NCBI GenBank assembly: GCA_040081265.1
Contig: JBEBGV010000005.1
Coordinates: forward strand, 62,001-126,000
Length of the DNA stretch: 64,000 nt
Reading direction: 5' to 3'
Source of the DNA: JBEBGV01 sp040081265
GTDB taxonomy: Bacteria > Acidobacteriota > Vicinamibacteria > Vicinamibacterales > UBA2999
A model generated the notes under the pieces. The model was not told the DNA's origin, made no database searches, and saw only the letters and a list, made by a program, of their open reading frames with translations. Both the position numbers and the translations under genes were made by a program. This document shows positions 34,736 through 42,161 of the stretch, piece by piece; the first letter of the stretch is position 1; each line of letters starts with the position of its first letter.

Positions 34736-36445
34736 ATGTGGGGAACAAATACCAGATTCTGGAAGGTCGCTGAAGCGGCCGGGGACAGCAACGCGTTCGG
34801 CAGCGCTTTCTTTACCGGGGCACCGGGTCGCGAGCTGTATTTCTCGCCGTCCGAACACATGAATCTCTTCCTGTTCGACGAAGAGACCGCGCGTGACCTC
34901 GCGATGATGCCCGAGCGGAAGAGCGCGCATGAGCGCCGTCACTTCGCTGCGGCGTTCGATCCCGCCCGGCGGACGCTGTTCGAACACCGCGGACTCATCG
35001 ACCTGGTCGTCACCCAGCCGCCGGATCGCGTCATCTCGTCCTATGCGCGCGACATGCTGACGCGGGCCGTGCTGTTGCCCGAGCGCACTCCGGAAGGCGT
35101 TGAAGACCGCCAGCGCATGATTCGCGCCCTGCAGGACAAGGCCAGGCGCCAGCGTCTCGATGACTTCTTCGCCAACGCCAGCCTCGACCGTCGCACGGAG
35201 GGCGGGACCGAGTCGTTCCTCGACACGTTCTCGACGATGATCGCCAGCCGCCACCAGGTGATTGGCGAGGCCGAGTATGCCTCAGCCAGGAACGTGGCGC
35301 GAATCGTCCGCGAGCTGGGCGCCGACCCTCTGACCCATTCGATCTATTCCTATCTCCGGGAAGAGTGTTCAGACGGCATCTTCACGCTGAACGAGCTCAT
35401 CGCCGCGCGCCGGATGACATTCAAGCTGTCGGGAGGATTCACCGCCGGCACGGCCGAGTGGGACAGCGTGCCTGAGCCGGTCGCGCAGGACCGCATCGCC
35501 ATCAGCCGCGTTCCACCGCCTGAGGACGAACGGATTGAACTCGACGCGCTGCGGACAGCGTTCATCACGACGATGCTCAGGAGCTATCAGCACAAGTACC
35601 AGCCCGACGCCACGATCATCCTCAAGAACCTCGGCATGCTCGAAGCGCTGGTGCACTACGTGAACTTCACGGAGCGCGACCCGCAGCCGTGGTGCCTGCC
35701 TGAGATGGTCGAGAGCCGAGAACCCTTCATCGAGCTCTACAACTATCGCCATCCGATGTTCCTCGATGCCGGTGTCGTGCAGGATCGTCTGGTCGTGGGG
35801 CCAGACACCCTCATCAACGTGCTGACCGGCGCCAACAGCGGCGGCAAGACGCAACAGCTCAGGACCCTGGCCCAGTTGATCACGCTCGCGCACGCCGGTC
35901 TTCCGATCCCCGCCGAACGGGCACGCATGTCCATCGCCTGGTCGCTGCACAGCAACTTCGGCGGAAAGGACGACTCCGCCAAGGGACGCTACGAGAAGTC
36001 GCTGACACGGTGGATGGACGACATCCTCACGAAGATCAGCCGTTCAGTCGTGTTCTCCGATGAGTCCAACGACGGCACCTTCGTCAACACCGGCGTGACA
36101 CACACGATCCAGGCGCTCAACACTCTGTCGCGTCGCAAGGTCGTGACCTTCCTGACCACTCACTACCATGAGATCGCTGACCGCCTGGCTGTTGACGTGC
36201 CGCACGCCAGAAACCTCCACGTCGTGTCGGGCAAGAAGGCCGACGGAACGTTGAGCCACAGCTACACCATCGCCGAGGGCCACGACCCGAACAGCTACGG
36301 CGACGAGACCGCCATCGCCGTCGGCTTCACGCCAGACAACCTCGAACGCATCGCCAGGCTCGACATCCCGGATACGCGACCGGGAATCTCAACCGAGCGC
36401 GGAGAACACGTGCTGTTCGAGGCTCCAGCCAGGGGCACACACTGA
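34736..36445 (+). CDS. MutS-like ATPase (MutS-related, no mismatch-binding domain)
   Basis: A 569-residue protein whose C-terminal half is the MutS ATPase domain: Walker A TGANSGGKTQQ (365-374), the following RTLAQLITLAHAGLPIPA segment typical of MutS, Walker B SVVFSDESNDGT and TTHYHEIADRL (the MutS 'TH(Y/F)H' sensor motif). The N-terminal half has helical lever-like sequence but no recognisable mismatch-recognition (FxE) domain. This suggests a MutS homologue used for something other than canonical mismatch repair. No signal peptide is present. The next gene begins directly after its stop codon, so the two are co-transcribed; a functional link between a MutS-like ATPase and lipid metabolism is not obvious. 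Confidence 0.85.
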   Translation: MWGTNTRFWKVAEAAGDSNAFGSAFFTGAPGRELYFSPSEHMNLFLFDEETARDLAMMPERKSAHERRHFAAAFDPARRTLFEHRGLIDLVVTQPPDRVISSYARDMLTRAVLLPERTPEGVEDRQRMIRALQDKARRQRLDDFFANASLDRRTEGGTESFLDTFSTMIASRHQVIGEAEYASARNVARIVRELGADPLTHSIYSYLREECSDGIFTLNELIAARRMTFKLSGGFTAGTAEWDSVPEPVAQDRIAISRVPPPEDERIELDALRTAFITTMLRSYQHKYQPDATIILKNLGMLEALVHYVNFTERDPQPWCLPEMVESREPFIELYNYRHPMFLDAGVVQDRLVVGPDTLINVLTGANSGGKTQQLRTLAQLITLAHAGLPIPAERARMSIAWSLHSNFGGKDDSAKGRYEKSLTRWMDDILTKISRSVVFSDESNDGTFVNTGVTHTIQALNTLSRRKVVTFLTTHYHEIADRLAVDVPHARNLHVVSGKKADGTLSHSYTIAEGHDPNSYGDETAIAVGFTPDNLERIARLDIPDTRPGISTERGEHVLFEAPARGTH

Positions 36446-38635
36446 GTGGCACGGCTGCTGCTCTGGCTGCTGACGCACACCGTCTATCGCCTCCGCAAGG
36501 AGGGCGTCGATGGTGTGCCGTCACAGGGAGCAGCGCTTCTCATCTGCAACCACATCTCGTTTGTCGACCCGCTGCTGGTCGCCGCCTGCGTGCGTCGGCC
36601 GGTGCGCTTCCTCGTCTACCGCGCGTACTACGAGCACCCCGCGCTCAACTGGCTGATGCGCCTGATCGGTGCGATTCCCACCTCCGGGGGCTCGCGGGCT
36701 GAGGTCGTCGCCTCCCTCGATGGCGCGCGCGACGCGCTCCGACGGGGTGACCTGGTGTGCATCTTCGCCGAAGGGTCGGTCAGCCGAACCGGCAACCTGC
36801 TGCCGTTCAAGCGCGGCTTCGAACACATCGCCAAGGGCATGGACGTCCCGATCCTCCCCGTCTACCTGGACCGGGTCTGGGGCAGCATCTTCAGCTTCAA
36901 GGGCGGGCGATTCTTCTGGAAGGTGCCGTCACGGCTTCCCTTCCCCGTCACCGTATCGTTTGGGCGCCAGCTGCCCGGCCACACCAGGGCGAGCGACGCA
37001 CGACTCGCGCTGATGGAACTCGGTGCCGATGTGGCAGCGAGGCGTCACGACATCCACGAGACCCTGAGCTGGCACTTTGCGCGGACCGCTCGGCGACGGT
37101 GGTTCAGGCTGGCCATGGCCGACTCCACGGGCCGAACCCTGACGTATGGCCGCGCCCTCATCGCTTCGCTGCTGCTCGCACGATGGCTGCAACGCGCAAC
37201 CACCGGTCAGCCGGCCATCGGATTGCTGCTGCCGTCTTCTGTCGGCGGAGCCCTCGCCAACATTGCCACCGCTCTGTCCGGCAAGGTCTCGGTGAACCTG
37301 AACTTCACCGCGGGGTCAGAAGCCATGGCCCACGCCATCGCGCAATGCGGCATCAAGACCATCGTGACGTCGCGACAGTTTCTCCAGAAAGCCTCGCTTC
37401 CGACGCTTCCGGGCATGGTCTATCTGGAAGACATCCTGCCCGCCGTCATGACGACGGGCGGGAAACTCTCGGCTCTCGTGCAGGCGCTGTTTCTCCCCGC
37501 GTCGGTGCTGATTCGCACCGCCGGAGCCGCGGCGGTCAGCGCCGACGACACGGCGACAGTGATTTTCTCGAGCGGCAGCACTGGCATCCCGAAGGGCGTG
37601 GTGCTGACGCATCGCAACATCCTCGCGAACCTCGACGCGGTCGAGCAGGTGGTCGAAGTCCACGCCGACGATGTGCTGATTGGCGTGCTCCCGTTCTTTC
37701 ACTCGTTCGGCTTCACGGGAACGCTCTGGTTTCCCCTCCTGGCAGGCTTCGCTGTCGTCTACCACCCGAATCCGATGGACGCCAAGACGGTCGGTGACCT
37801 GGCGGAGCAATACCGCGGCACCATGCTGATCAGCACGCCAACGTTCTGCCTGTCGTATGTGCGCAAGTGCCGACCGGAGCAGCTCCAGGGCCTGCGCTAT
37901 GCGATTGTCGGCGCAGAAAAACTCCGCGAGCCCGTGGCCCAGGCCTTCAAGCAGAAGTTCGGTGTCGACCTGCTTGAAGGGTATGGCTGCACCGAGATGT
38001 CGCCAGTCGTGTGCGCGAACCTCCCGAACATCGACGACCGCGGTGAGCGTCAGGTGGGATTCAAGCCGGGATCGGTCGGGCACCCTCTCCCCGGCGTCGT
38101 CGCCAAGATCGTTGACGTCGATACCGGTGAAGGCCCGCTCATCGGCGTCGAAGGCCTGCTGCTCGTCAAAGGGCCAAACCGGATGAAGGAGTACCTCGGT
38201 GAGCCGGCCCGCACGCGCGAAGCACTGCGCGATGACTGGTATGTGACCGGAGACATCGGAATCATCGACGAAGACGGATTCATCTACATCACCGACCGCC
38301 TCTCGCGTTTCAGCAAGATCGCCGGAGAGATGGTCCCGCACATGAAAGTCGAGGAGTCGATCATCGCGTTCCTCGCCGAGGGTCATACCGCGGCAGTAAC
38401 GGCGATTCCGGATGACTCGAAGGGTGAGCGGTTGATTGCGTTCTACACGGACCGCGAGATGTCGGTCCAGCAGCTCTGGGAGCAGCTGTGCGCCACAGGA
38501 CTGCCCCGCCTCTGGATCCCCAAGCGGGAAGATCTGCGCTTCATCGAAGCCATTCCCACCCTTGGGACGGGCAAGGTGGATCTGCGGGGCGTCAAACACC
38601 TCGCGCTGGACAACGGCGAGTCACAGGCCTCGTGA
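36446..38635 (+). CDS. Bifunctional acyltransferase / acyl-ACP synthetase (Aas-like)
   Basis: At 729 residues it matches E. coli Aas (2-acylglycerophosphoethanolamine acyltransferase/acyl-ACP synthetase, 719 residues) in length and domain order. The PlsC-type acyltransferase domain has the catalytic motif NHISFVD (His36, Asp41), PTSGGSR and FAEGSVSRTG. The AMP-forming ligase domain follows with the P-loop SSGSTGIPKGVVLTHRN (near residue 375), EGYGCTEMSPV, and YVTGDIGIIDEDGFIYITDR. It would re-acylate lysophospholipids using activated fatty acids at the inner membrane. The GTG start sits immediately after the MutS-like stop with no gap. An LplT-type lysophospholipid flippase is not nearby. Confidence 0.9.
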   Translation: MARLLLWLLTHTVYRLRKEGVDGVPSQGAALLICNHISFVDPLLVAACVRRPVRFLVYRAYYEHPALNWLMRLIGAIPTSGGSRAEVVASLDGARDALRRGDLVCIFAEGSVSRTGNLLPFKRGFEHIAKGMDVPILPVYLDRVWGSIFSFKGGRFFWKVPSRLPFPVTVSFGRQLPGHTRASDARLALMELGADVAARRHDIHETLSWHFARTARRRWFRLAMADSTGRTLTYGRALIASLLLARWLQRATTGQPAIGLLLPSSVGGALANIATALSGKVSVNLNFTAGSEAMAHAIAQCGIKTIVTSRQFLQKASLPTLPGMVYLEDILPAVMTTGGKLSALVQALFLPASVLIRTAGAAAVSADDTATVIFSSGSTGIPKGVVLTHRNILANLDAVEQVVEVHADDVLIGVLPFFHSFGFTGTLWFPLLAGFAVVYHPNPMDAKTVGDLAEQYRGTMLISTPTFCLSYVRKCRPEQLQGLRYAIVGAEKLREPVAQAFKQKFGVDLLEGYGCTEMSPVVCANLPNIDDRGERQVGFKPGSVGHPLPGVVAKIVDVDTGEGPLIGVEGLLLVKGPNRMKEYLGEPARTREALRDDWYVTGDIGIIDEDGFIYITDRLSRFSKIAGEMVPHMKVEESIIAFLAEGHTAAVTAIPDDSKGERLIAFYTDREMSVQQLWEQLCATGLPRLWIPKREDLRFIEAIPTLGTGKVDLRGVKHLALDNGESQAS

Positions 38636-38675
38636 CCGATCTGCCGGGCGATGGGTAGGCTGCGCTCAGGTTGGG

Positions 38676-39080
38676 CTACGTCTGCGGTGCGTGGAGGCGC
38701 AGGGGCAGCACACGGCCGTACTTCAAGAAGTCATCGTCGGTCGTCAGGATGGGAAATCGGTGTCGCTCCGCCACCGCGCACAGCAGGAAGTCGGTGTTCG
38801 AGCCCTGAATCCCCTTCGCGCGACAGAGGTTGAAGCAGTCGGCGGCCCGCTCGTAGTCGGCAGACGTGATCGGCTCGTCGGGAAACGCTCGCAAGTGATC
38901 GCGGAGACGCGCGAAGACCGCCTGGTCGCCAATGCCGCTGAGAAGTTCCTGCCGGACCGGGCCGACGATGGCGGCCCGTCCGTGTGCGACGAGGCGGCGA
39001 AGTTCGTCCACCGCCGGGTGGGCCGGCGCACGTCGCCGAAGGGCGAGCGACCAGACCGAGGTGTCGACGAGCACCTTCAT
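38676..39080 (-). CDS. vapC: VapC-type PIN-domain ribonuclease toxin
   Basis: A 134-residue PIN domain. The four acidic residues of the metal site can be placed: Asp6 (VLVDTSVW), Glu45 (RQELLSG), Asp97 (GSNTDFLL) and Asp115-117 (LTTDDDFL). VapC toxins are RNases that cleave tRNA or rRNA when freed from the antitoxin. The start overlaps the antitoxin stop by four bases (ATGA), the usual coupled layout. It converges on the Aas-like gene. All catalytic residues are intact, so the toxin is probably functional. Confidence 0.92.
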   Translation of the reverse strand: MKVLVDTSVWSLALRRRAPAHPAVDELRRLVAHGRAAIVGPVRQELLSGIGDQAVFARLRDHLRAFPDEPITSADYERAADCFNLCRAKGIQGSNTDFLLCAVAERHRFPILTTDDDFLKYGRVLPLRLHAPQT

Positions 39081-39277
39081 GACCGCCGTCGCTGCTTCTT
39101 GTAGTCGTACTTCGGGTCGTAGTCGATCGTCCCGAACAGGTCGGCAATGCGTGCCTGCTTGCGCCGGCCGATGTACTCCTGCAGCGCCTCGGTCACCGTG
39201 TCTTTCTTCGTCGCCTTACCGCCGACTTTCAGGGCCTCTTCGAGGAGCTTGTCGTCGAGTGCCAGATTCGTCGCCAT
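39077..39277 (-). CDS. vapB: VapB-type antitoxin
   Basis: A 66-residue protein of the VapB type: an N-terminal ribbon-helix-helix-like segment (MATNLALDDKLLEEALKVGG, then KKDTVTEALQEYIGRRKQ) and a C-terminal tail with IDYDPKYDYKKQRRR that should wrap the PIN toxin. It precedes vapC with a four-base overlap. A dyad ACACAC-N4-GTGTGT lies 14 bases upstream of the start codon and is a candidate autoregulatory operator. Confidence 0.88.
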   Translation of the reverse strand: MATNLALDDKLLEEALKVGGKATKKDTVTEALQEYIGRRKQARIADLFGTIDYDPKYDYKKQRRRS

Positions 39278-39291
39278 TCACACACTGTACT

Positions 39292-39307
39292 ACACACCCA
39301 TGTGTGT
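39292..39307 (-). promoter_or_regulatory. Candidate VapBC operator dyad
   Basis: A perfect 6-bp inverted repeat ACACAC / GTGTGT separated by CCAT, directly upstream of the vapB start. Ribbon-helix-helix antitoxins bind short palindromes of this kind in their own promoters. It is positional evidence only; the sequence is simple (CA/TG-rich) and could be chance. Confidence 0.4.
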
Positions 39308-39348
39308 GGCCTCAGGAGGGAGGCATCGGCTTCGTCGATCGGCAAACC

Positions 39349-39375
39349 GGCGGGTCCTGTCGGACCCGCCCTACG
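39349..39375. repeat. Intergenic palindrome (GGCGGGTCC-tgtc-GGACCCGCC) with CTACGT flank
   Basis: A perfect 9-bp stem with a 4-base loop; stem identical to the element at 12525-12546. It lies in the 260-base gap (39278-39537) between vapB and the BACON lipoprotein gene, which otherwise shows only the candidate VapB operator and no convincing gene. Confidence 0.65.
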
Positions 39376-39537
39376 TGCGATCAACTGCGACAGGTCGTCG
39401 CCCTCGATCAGCTCCATTCTGCGCGGTGACTTCATACGGGCCGATACGGGTGCCGGGTGTGAGGGCCAGGGTGGCGTGCTTATACGGCCGAGAGGCTCAG
39501 GGCGAGTCGCGCCACAGAACTCCCCGGTGGATCCCCA

Positions 39538-40200
39538 TCAGCGACCCGCCTGGTTGACGGTCACGCGCTGTCCTCCGATGGTCACCGTGGCGTGGCGATC
39601 GCCTCCAGTGTTCATGGCGACGTCGATGCGGACCGTGTCGGTGCCCGAACCACTCCTCTGCCGAATGCTCAGCCACGTCTCGGTGGCGCTGGCCGTCCAG
39701 GCGCATCCGTCGGGGGCAGTCACCTGAATCCCGAGCGTGCCGGCGTCGAACGACAGATTGACCGTGGTCTCGTCGAGCTTGTAGGAGCAGGCCGTGGCCT
39801 GCGAGAAGTGCAGCACCTGGCCACCAATGGTCAGGTTCGCCGAACGCGAGTTGGTCACCGATGTGTTCTGCTCGACGACCAGCGTCGACGAGCCGCTTCC
39901 AGCCCCCGAACCTGGCGACACCGTGGCCCAGCCGGCATCACTTGCCAGGGACCAGGCACAGCCAGAACCGGTCGTGATCGTGAGGGTGTATCGCGATCCG
40001 GCGCCGGGCACCGAGATTGGCATGCCTCCCACCGACGGCACACAGCCTGACACCGCCGGTGCGGGCGCTGGCGCCGGGGCCGGAGAGGGCGAGGGTCCTG
40101 CTGGTCCGGAAGACGGGCCGCTGCCGTTGTTCCCACCCCCGCACGCGGCCAGGGACATCGTCAGTAGCAGTGTCAGAAGGCGTGGCATCTGAAAAGTCAT
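39538..40200 (-). CDS. BACON-domain lipoprotein
   Basis: A 220-residue exported lipoprotein: lipobox MSLAAC (Cys20), a Gly/Ser stretch, then a Pro-Ala repeat linker (SPSPAPAPAPAPA). Two related beta domains follow (about 52-120 and 125-218). Each has a Cys-Ala-Trp in its first half (GCAWSLASDAGWATV, GCAWTASATETWLSI), a GSG turn, and the ending (A)NLTIGGQ.L.FSQ / ATVTIGGQRVTVNQAG, which is the BACON domain pattern. BACON domains are thought to bind carbohydrate or mucin when attached to enzymes or surface proteins; here no enzyme is attached, so it is probably a surface-exposed binding lipoprotein. It is downstream of murI on the same strand, 132 bases away. Confidence 0.82.
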   Translation of the reverse strand: MTFQMPRLLTLLLTMSLAACGGGNNGSGPSSGPAGPSPSPAPAPAPAPAVSGCVPSVGGMPISVPGAGSRYTLTITTGSGCAWSLASDAGWATVSPGSGAGSGSSTLVVEQNTSVTNSRSANLTIGGQVLHFSQATACSYKLDETTVNLSFDAGTLGIQVTAPDGCAWTASATETWLSIRQRSGSGTDTVRIDVAMNTGGDRHATVTIGGQRVTVNQAGR

Positions 40201-40332
40201 CGAGCCTAGCTAAGCATGAGCCAGGCCAATCGAGCCCTCTGCTCAGGTAGTGCGCATAGGACACGTGCCCCACAACACAGCGTGAAGCGTGCGCATACAG
40301 GCCGGGTAATTCCTCCCAATTTCGTGGGCGGA

Positions 40333-41148
40333 TCACGAAGTCGGTGCGTCCGGCGCGCCTGCAAAGGCCGGCGGTACTGCACGCACTGTCAATGCCTGGC
40401 CCCAGAGCCGACCGGTCAGACTCGCGAGCGCTGCGGGTGCGGCGGTCGTCCAGATCTGCTCCCCCGCATCACCGCCAGGCGAGAGCAGGTTCAGGTGCTC
40501 GAGGCGATGACGCAGGTGGCTGGCCACTGCAGGTGCGGGGTCGATCAGCGCCACGCCGTCGCCGGCGATGTCTCGAATCGCGGGGCGAAGAAAGCTGTAG
40601 TGCGTGCACCCGAGCACGAGCACGTCGGCTCCCTGGTCGAGAAGCGGCTGCACGTATTCCCGAACGCGACCCTCCACTTCACGGCCGCCGAGGTCGCCGC
40701 GTTCGACCAGTTCGACCCACCCCGGACATGGCTGAACCGCGATTCTGGTCGCTCCGCCGTAGCGGACCAGCAGCTTGCTGAATCTGGCGCTCATCGCGGT
40801 ACGACTCGTAGTCAGGACGCCGACCACGCCCGCACGCGTCTGTTCGACGGCGGGCTTCACGGCGGGCTCGACACCGATGATGGGTACGGTGTGGGTTGCG
40901 CGGAGCGCATCGATGGCCACCGCAGTTGCGGTGTTGCACGCCACAACCAGAGAGGTTGCGCCCTGCTGAATCAGAAAGTCGGCGAGGGCATGACTGCGTT
41001 CAATGACAAATGCGGCGGGCTTGTCGCCATAAGGCGCGTGCGCCGAGTCGGCGACGTAGAGGAGGGATTCGCCGGGAAGTTCGCGGCGTATCTCGCGAAG
41101 GACCGAGAGTCCGCCGACGCCTGAATCAAAGACACCGATCGCGCCCAC
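40333..41148 (-). CDS. murI: Glutamate racemase
   Basis: This cytoplasmic enzyme makes D-glutamate for peptidoglycan. The 271-residue protein has all key residues: Asp8-Ser9 (GVFDSGVGGLSVL), the first catalytic Cys71 (VVACNTATA), the second catalytic Cys181 (VLGCTHYSFL) and the GVEPAVKPA motif. Length is normal. It is on the same strand as, and 81 bases downstream of, the tandem paralog pair, and it may be read from the same transcript, but its role is independent housekeeping. Confidence 0.95.
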   Translation of the reverse strand: MGAIGVFDSGVGGLSVLREIRRELPGESLLYVADSAHAPYGDKPAAFVIERSHALADFLIQQGATSLVVACNTATAVAIDALRATHTVPIIGVEPAVKPAVEQTRAGVVGVLTTSRTAMSARFSKLLVRYGGATRIAVQPCPGWVELVERGDLGGREVEGRVREYVQPLLDQGADVLVLGCTHYSFLRPAIRDIAGDGVALIDPAPAVASHLRHRLEHLNLLSPGGDAGEQIWTTAAPAALASLTGRLWGQALTVRAVPPAFAGAPDAPTS

Positions 41149-41229
41149 AGCGGTTCATCGTACCGCAATGGACGCGCGGTTTGCGGAGCGACGCCTCGAA
41201 GAGGCCTCGCCCCGCGGTCCTCTCACACG

Positions 41230-41691
41230 TCAGTAACCGTCGCCGTCGCACCAGTACCCGGCAATACGCGCAGGCGCGTCGTCGCCCATCGTTCTTGCCG
41301 CGCGGCGCGAGTGCAGCTTGCAGTACCGCTCGACGTCGGCCGCAGCCTTCATCGCTGATTCGATGTCGATGGCCGGTCGGCCCTCGGCATATCGAACCGC
41401 GCGCTCACCGAGCATGAAGGCAACGGCGGTCACGTTCTGGCGGTCGACGAGCCAGCGATTCCCGAAGTTGCTCATCGCGTTGAGGAACTTGGCGCGGAAG
41501 TGATCGTGCCACCAGATCACCGCGTCGTACTCGACGGTGGCGCGCATCCCAATCGCCTGACCAACTGCAAAGAAGCAGTCGTTGACGATGAACTCGACGG
41601 CGCGTTCGAGCTCAACGATGTCGTGAACGTCGGTCCGGTCAGGTGCCCCCGCCGGAGTCGTCAGACCAATCTCAGAGAAGTTCGAATTCAC
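41230..41691 (-). CDS. Protein of unrecognised family, tandem paralog A
   Basis: I do not recognise this 153-residue protein. It has no signal peptide or membrane helix. It is clearly related to the product of the next gene upstream (41739-42104): both contain DCF.A.GQA.G near the N-terminus, (V)(I/V)WWH..(F/Y)RA.FL.AM...GN.W..DR..VTAV in the middle, and (P)(A/V)IDI..A.KA.A..ER.C...(S/A)RR near the end. The paired Trp-Trp-His and the two conserved Cys positions (DCF and ER.C) are the most notable shared residues. Compared with its paralog it has about 20 more residues at the N-terminus and a different Cys/Asp-containing C-terminus (YWCDGDGY). It lies downstream of an ECF sigma/kinase pair on the same strand. 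Confidence 0.7.
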   Translation of the reverse strand: MNSNFSEIGLTTPAGAPDRTDVHDIVELERAVEFIVNDCFFAVGQAIGMRATVEYDAVIWWHDHFRAKFLNAMSNFGNRWLVDRQNVTAVAFMLGERAVRYAEGRPAIDIESAMKAAADVERYCKLHSRRAARTMGDDAPARIAGYWCDGDGY

Positions 41692-41738
41692 GGGGGGCCT
41701 CCTTTGCCACTCCGGAAGTTAGTAGGGGCGTGTATGAA

Positions 41739-42104
41739 CTAGAACGAAGGTGAGGGAGGTTCCGTACAGCGGCCATCGTCAAAAGCTTCGCGCCTGGCGT
41801 TCATCTGACAGCCTCGCTCGATTTCTGCCGATGCCTTCTCGGCCGCAGCGATGTCGATCACGGGCTGTTCACCCGCGTGCGCCTTGGCCTGAAGGCCGAG
41901 GTAGCGCCCGACAGCGGTCACCCGGCGTCGGTCGCCGGTCCACGAGTTGCCCTTGGCGTCCATGGCGTGCAGGAAGGCCGCCCGGTAGCGCGTGTGCCAC
42001 CAGACTACGGTTTCGAAGTCCAGGCCCTTGTCGGTGCCCACGGCCTGACCCAGTGCGAGGAAACAGTCGGGGAGGATGTAGTCGATTTCCTGAGATGGCG
42101 TCAT
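41739..42104 (-). CDS. Protein of unrecognised family, tandem paralog B
   Basis: The ATG at 42104 is preceded by GAGG six bases upstream, which decides the start (121 residues) over the GTG at 42119. The protein is mainly helical and soluble by eye. It shares the DCF.A.GQA, WWH.RYRA.FL.AM, GN.W.GDRR.VTAV and ID..AAEKASAEIERGC..NARRE blocks with its neighbour at 41230-41691, so the two arose by tandem duplication. Function unknown. Only 57 bases separate it from the kinase gene upstream, so an operon sigma factor - kinase - B - A is likely. Confidence 0.7.
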   Translation of the reverse strand: MTPSQEIDYILPDCFLALGQAVGTDKGLDFETVVWWHTRYRAAFLHAMDAKGNSWTGDRRRVTAVGRYLGLQAKAHAGEQPVIDIAAAEKASAEIERGCQMNARREAFDDGRCTEPPSPSF

Positions 42105-42161
42105 GACAGACCTCAGCACGCGGAACCGTGCGTTGCCTGGTAGAACGCCAGAACCAGCGAA

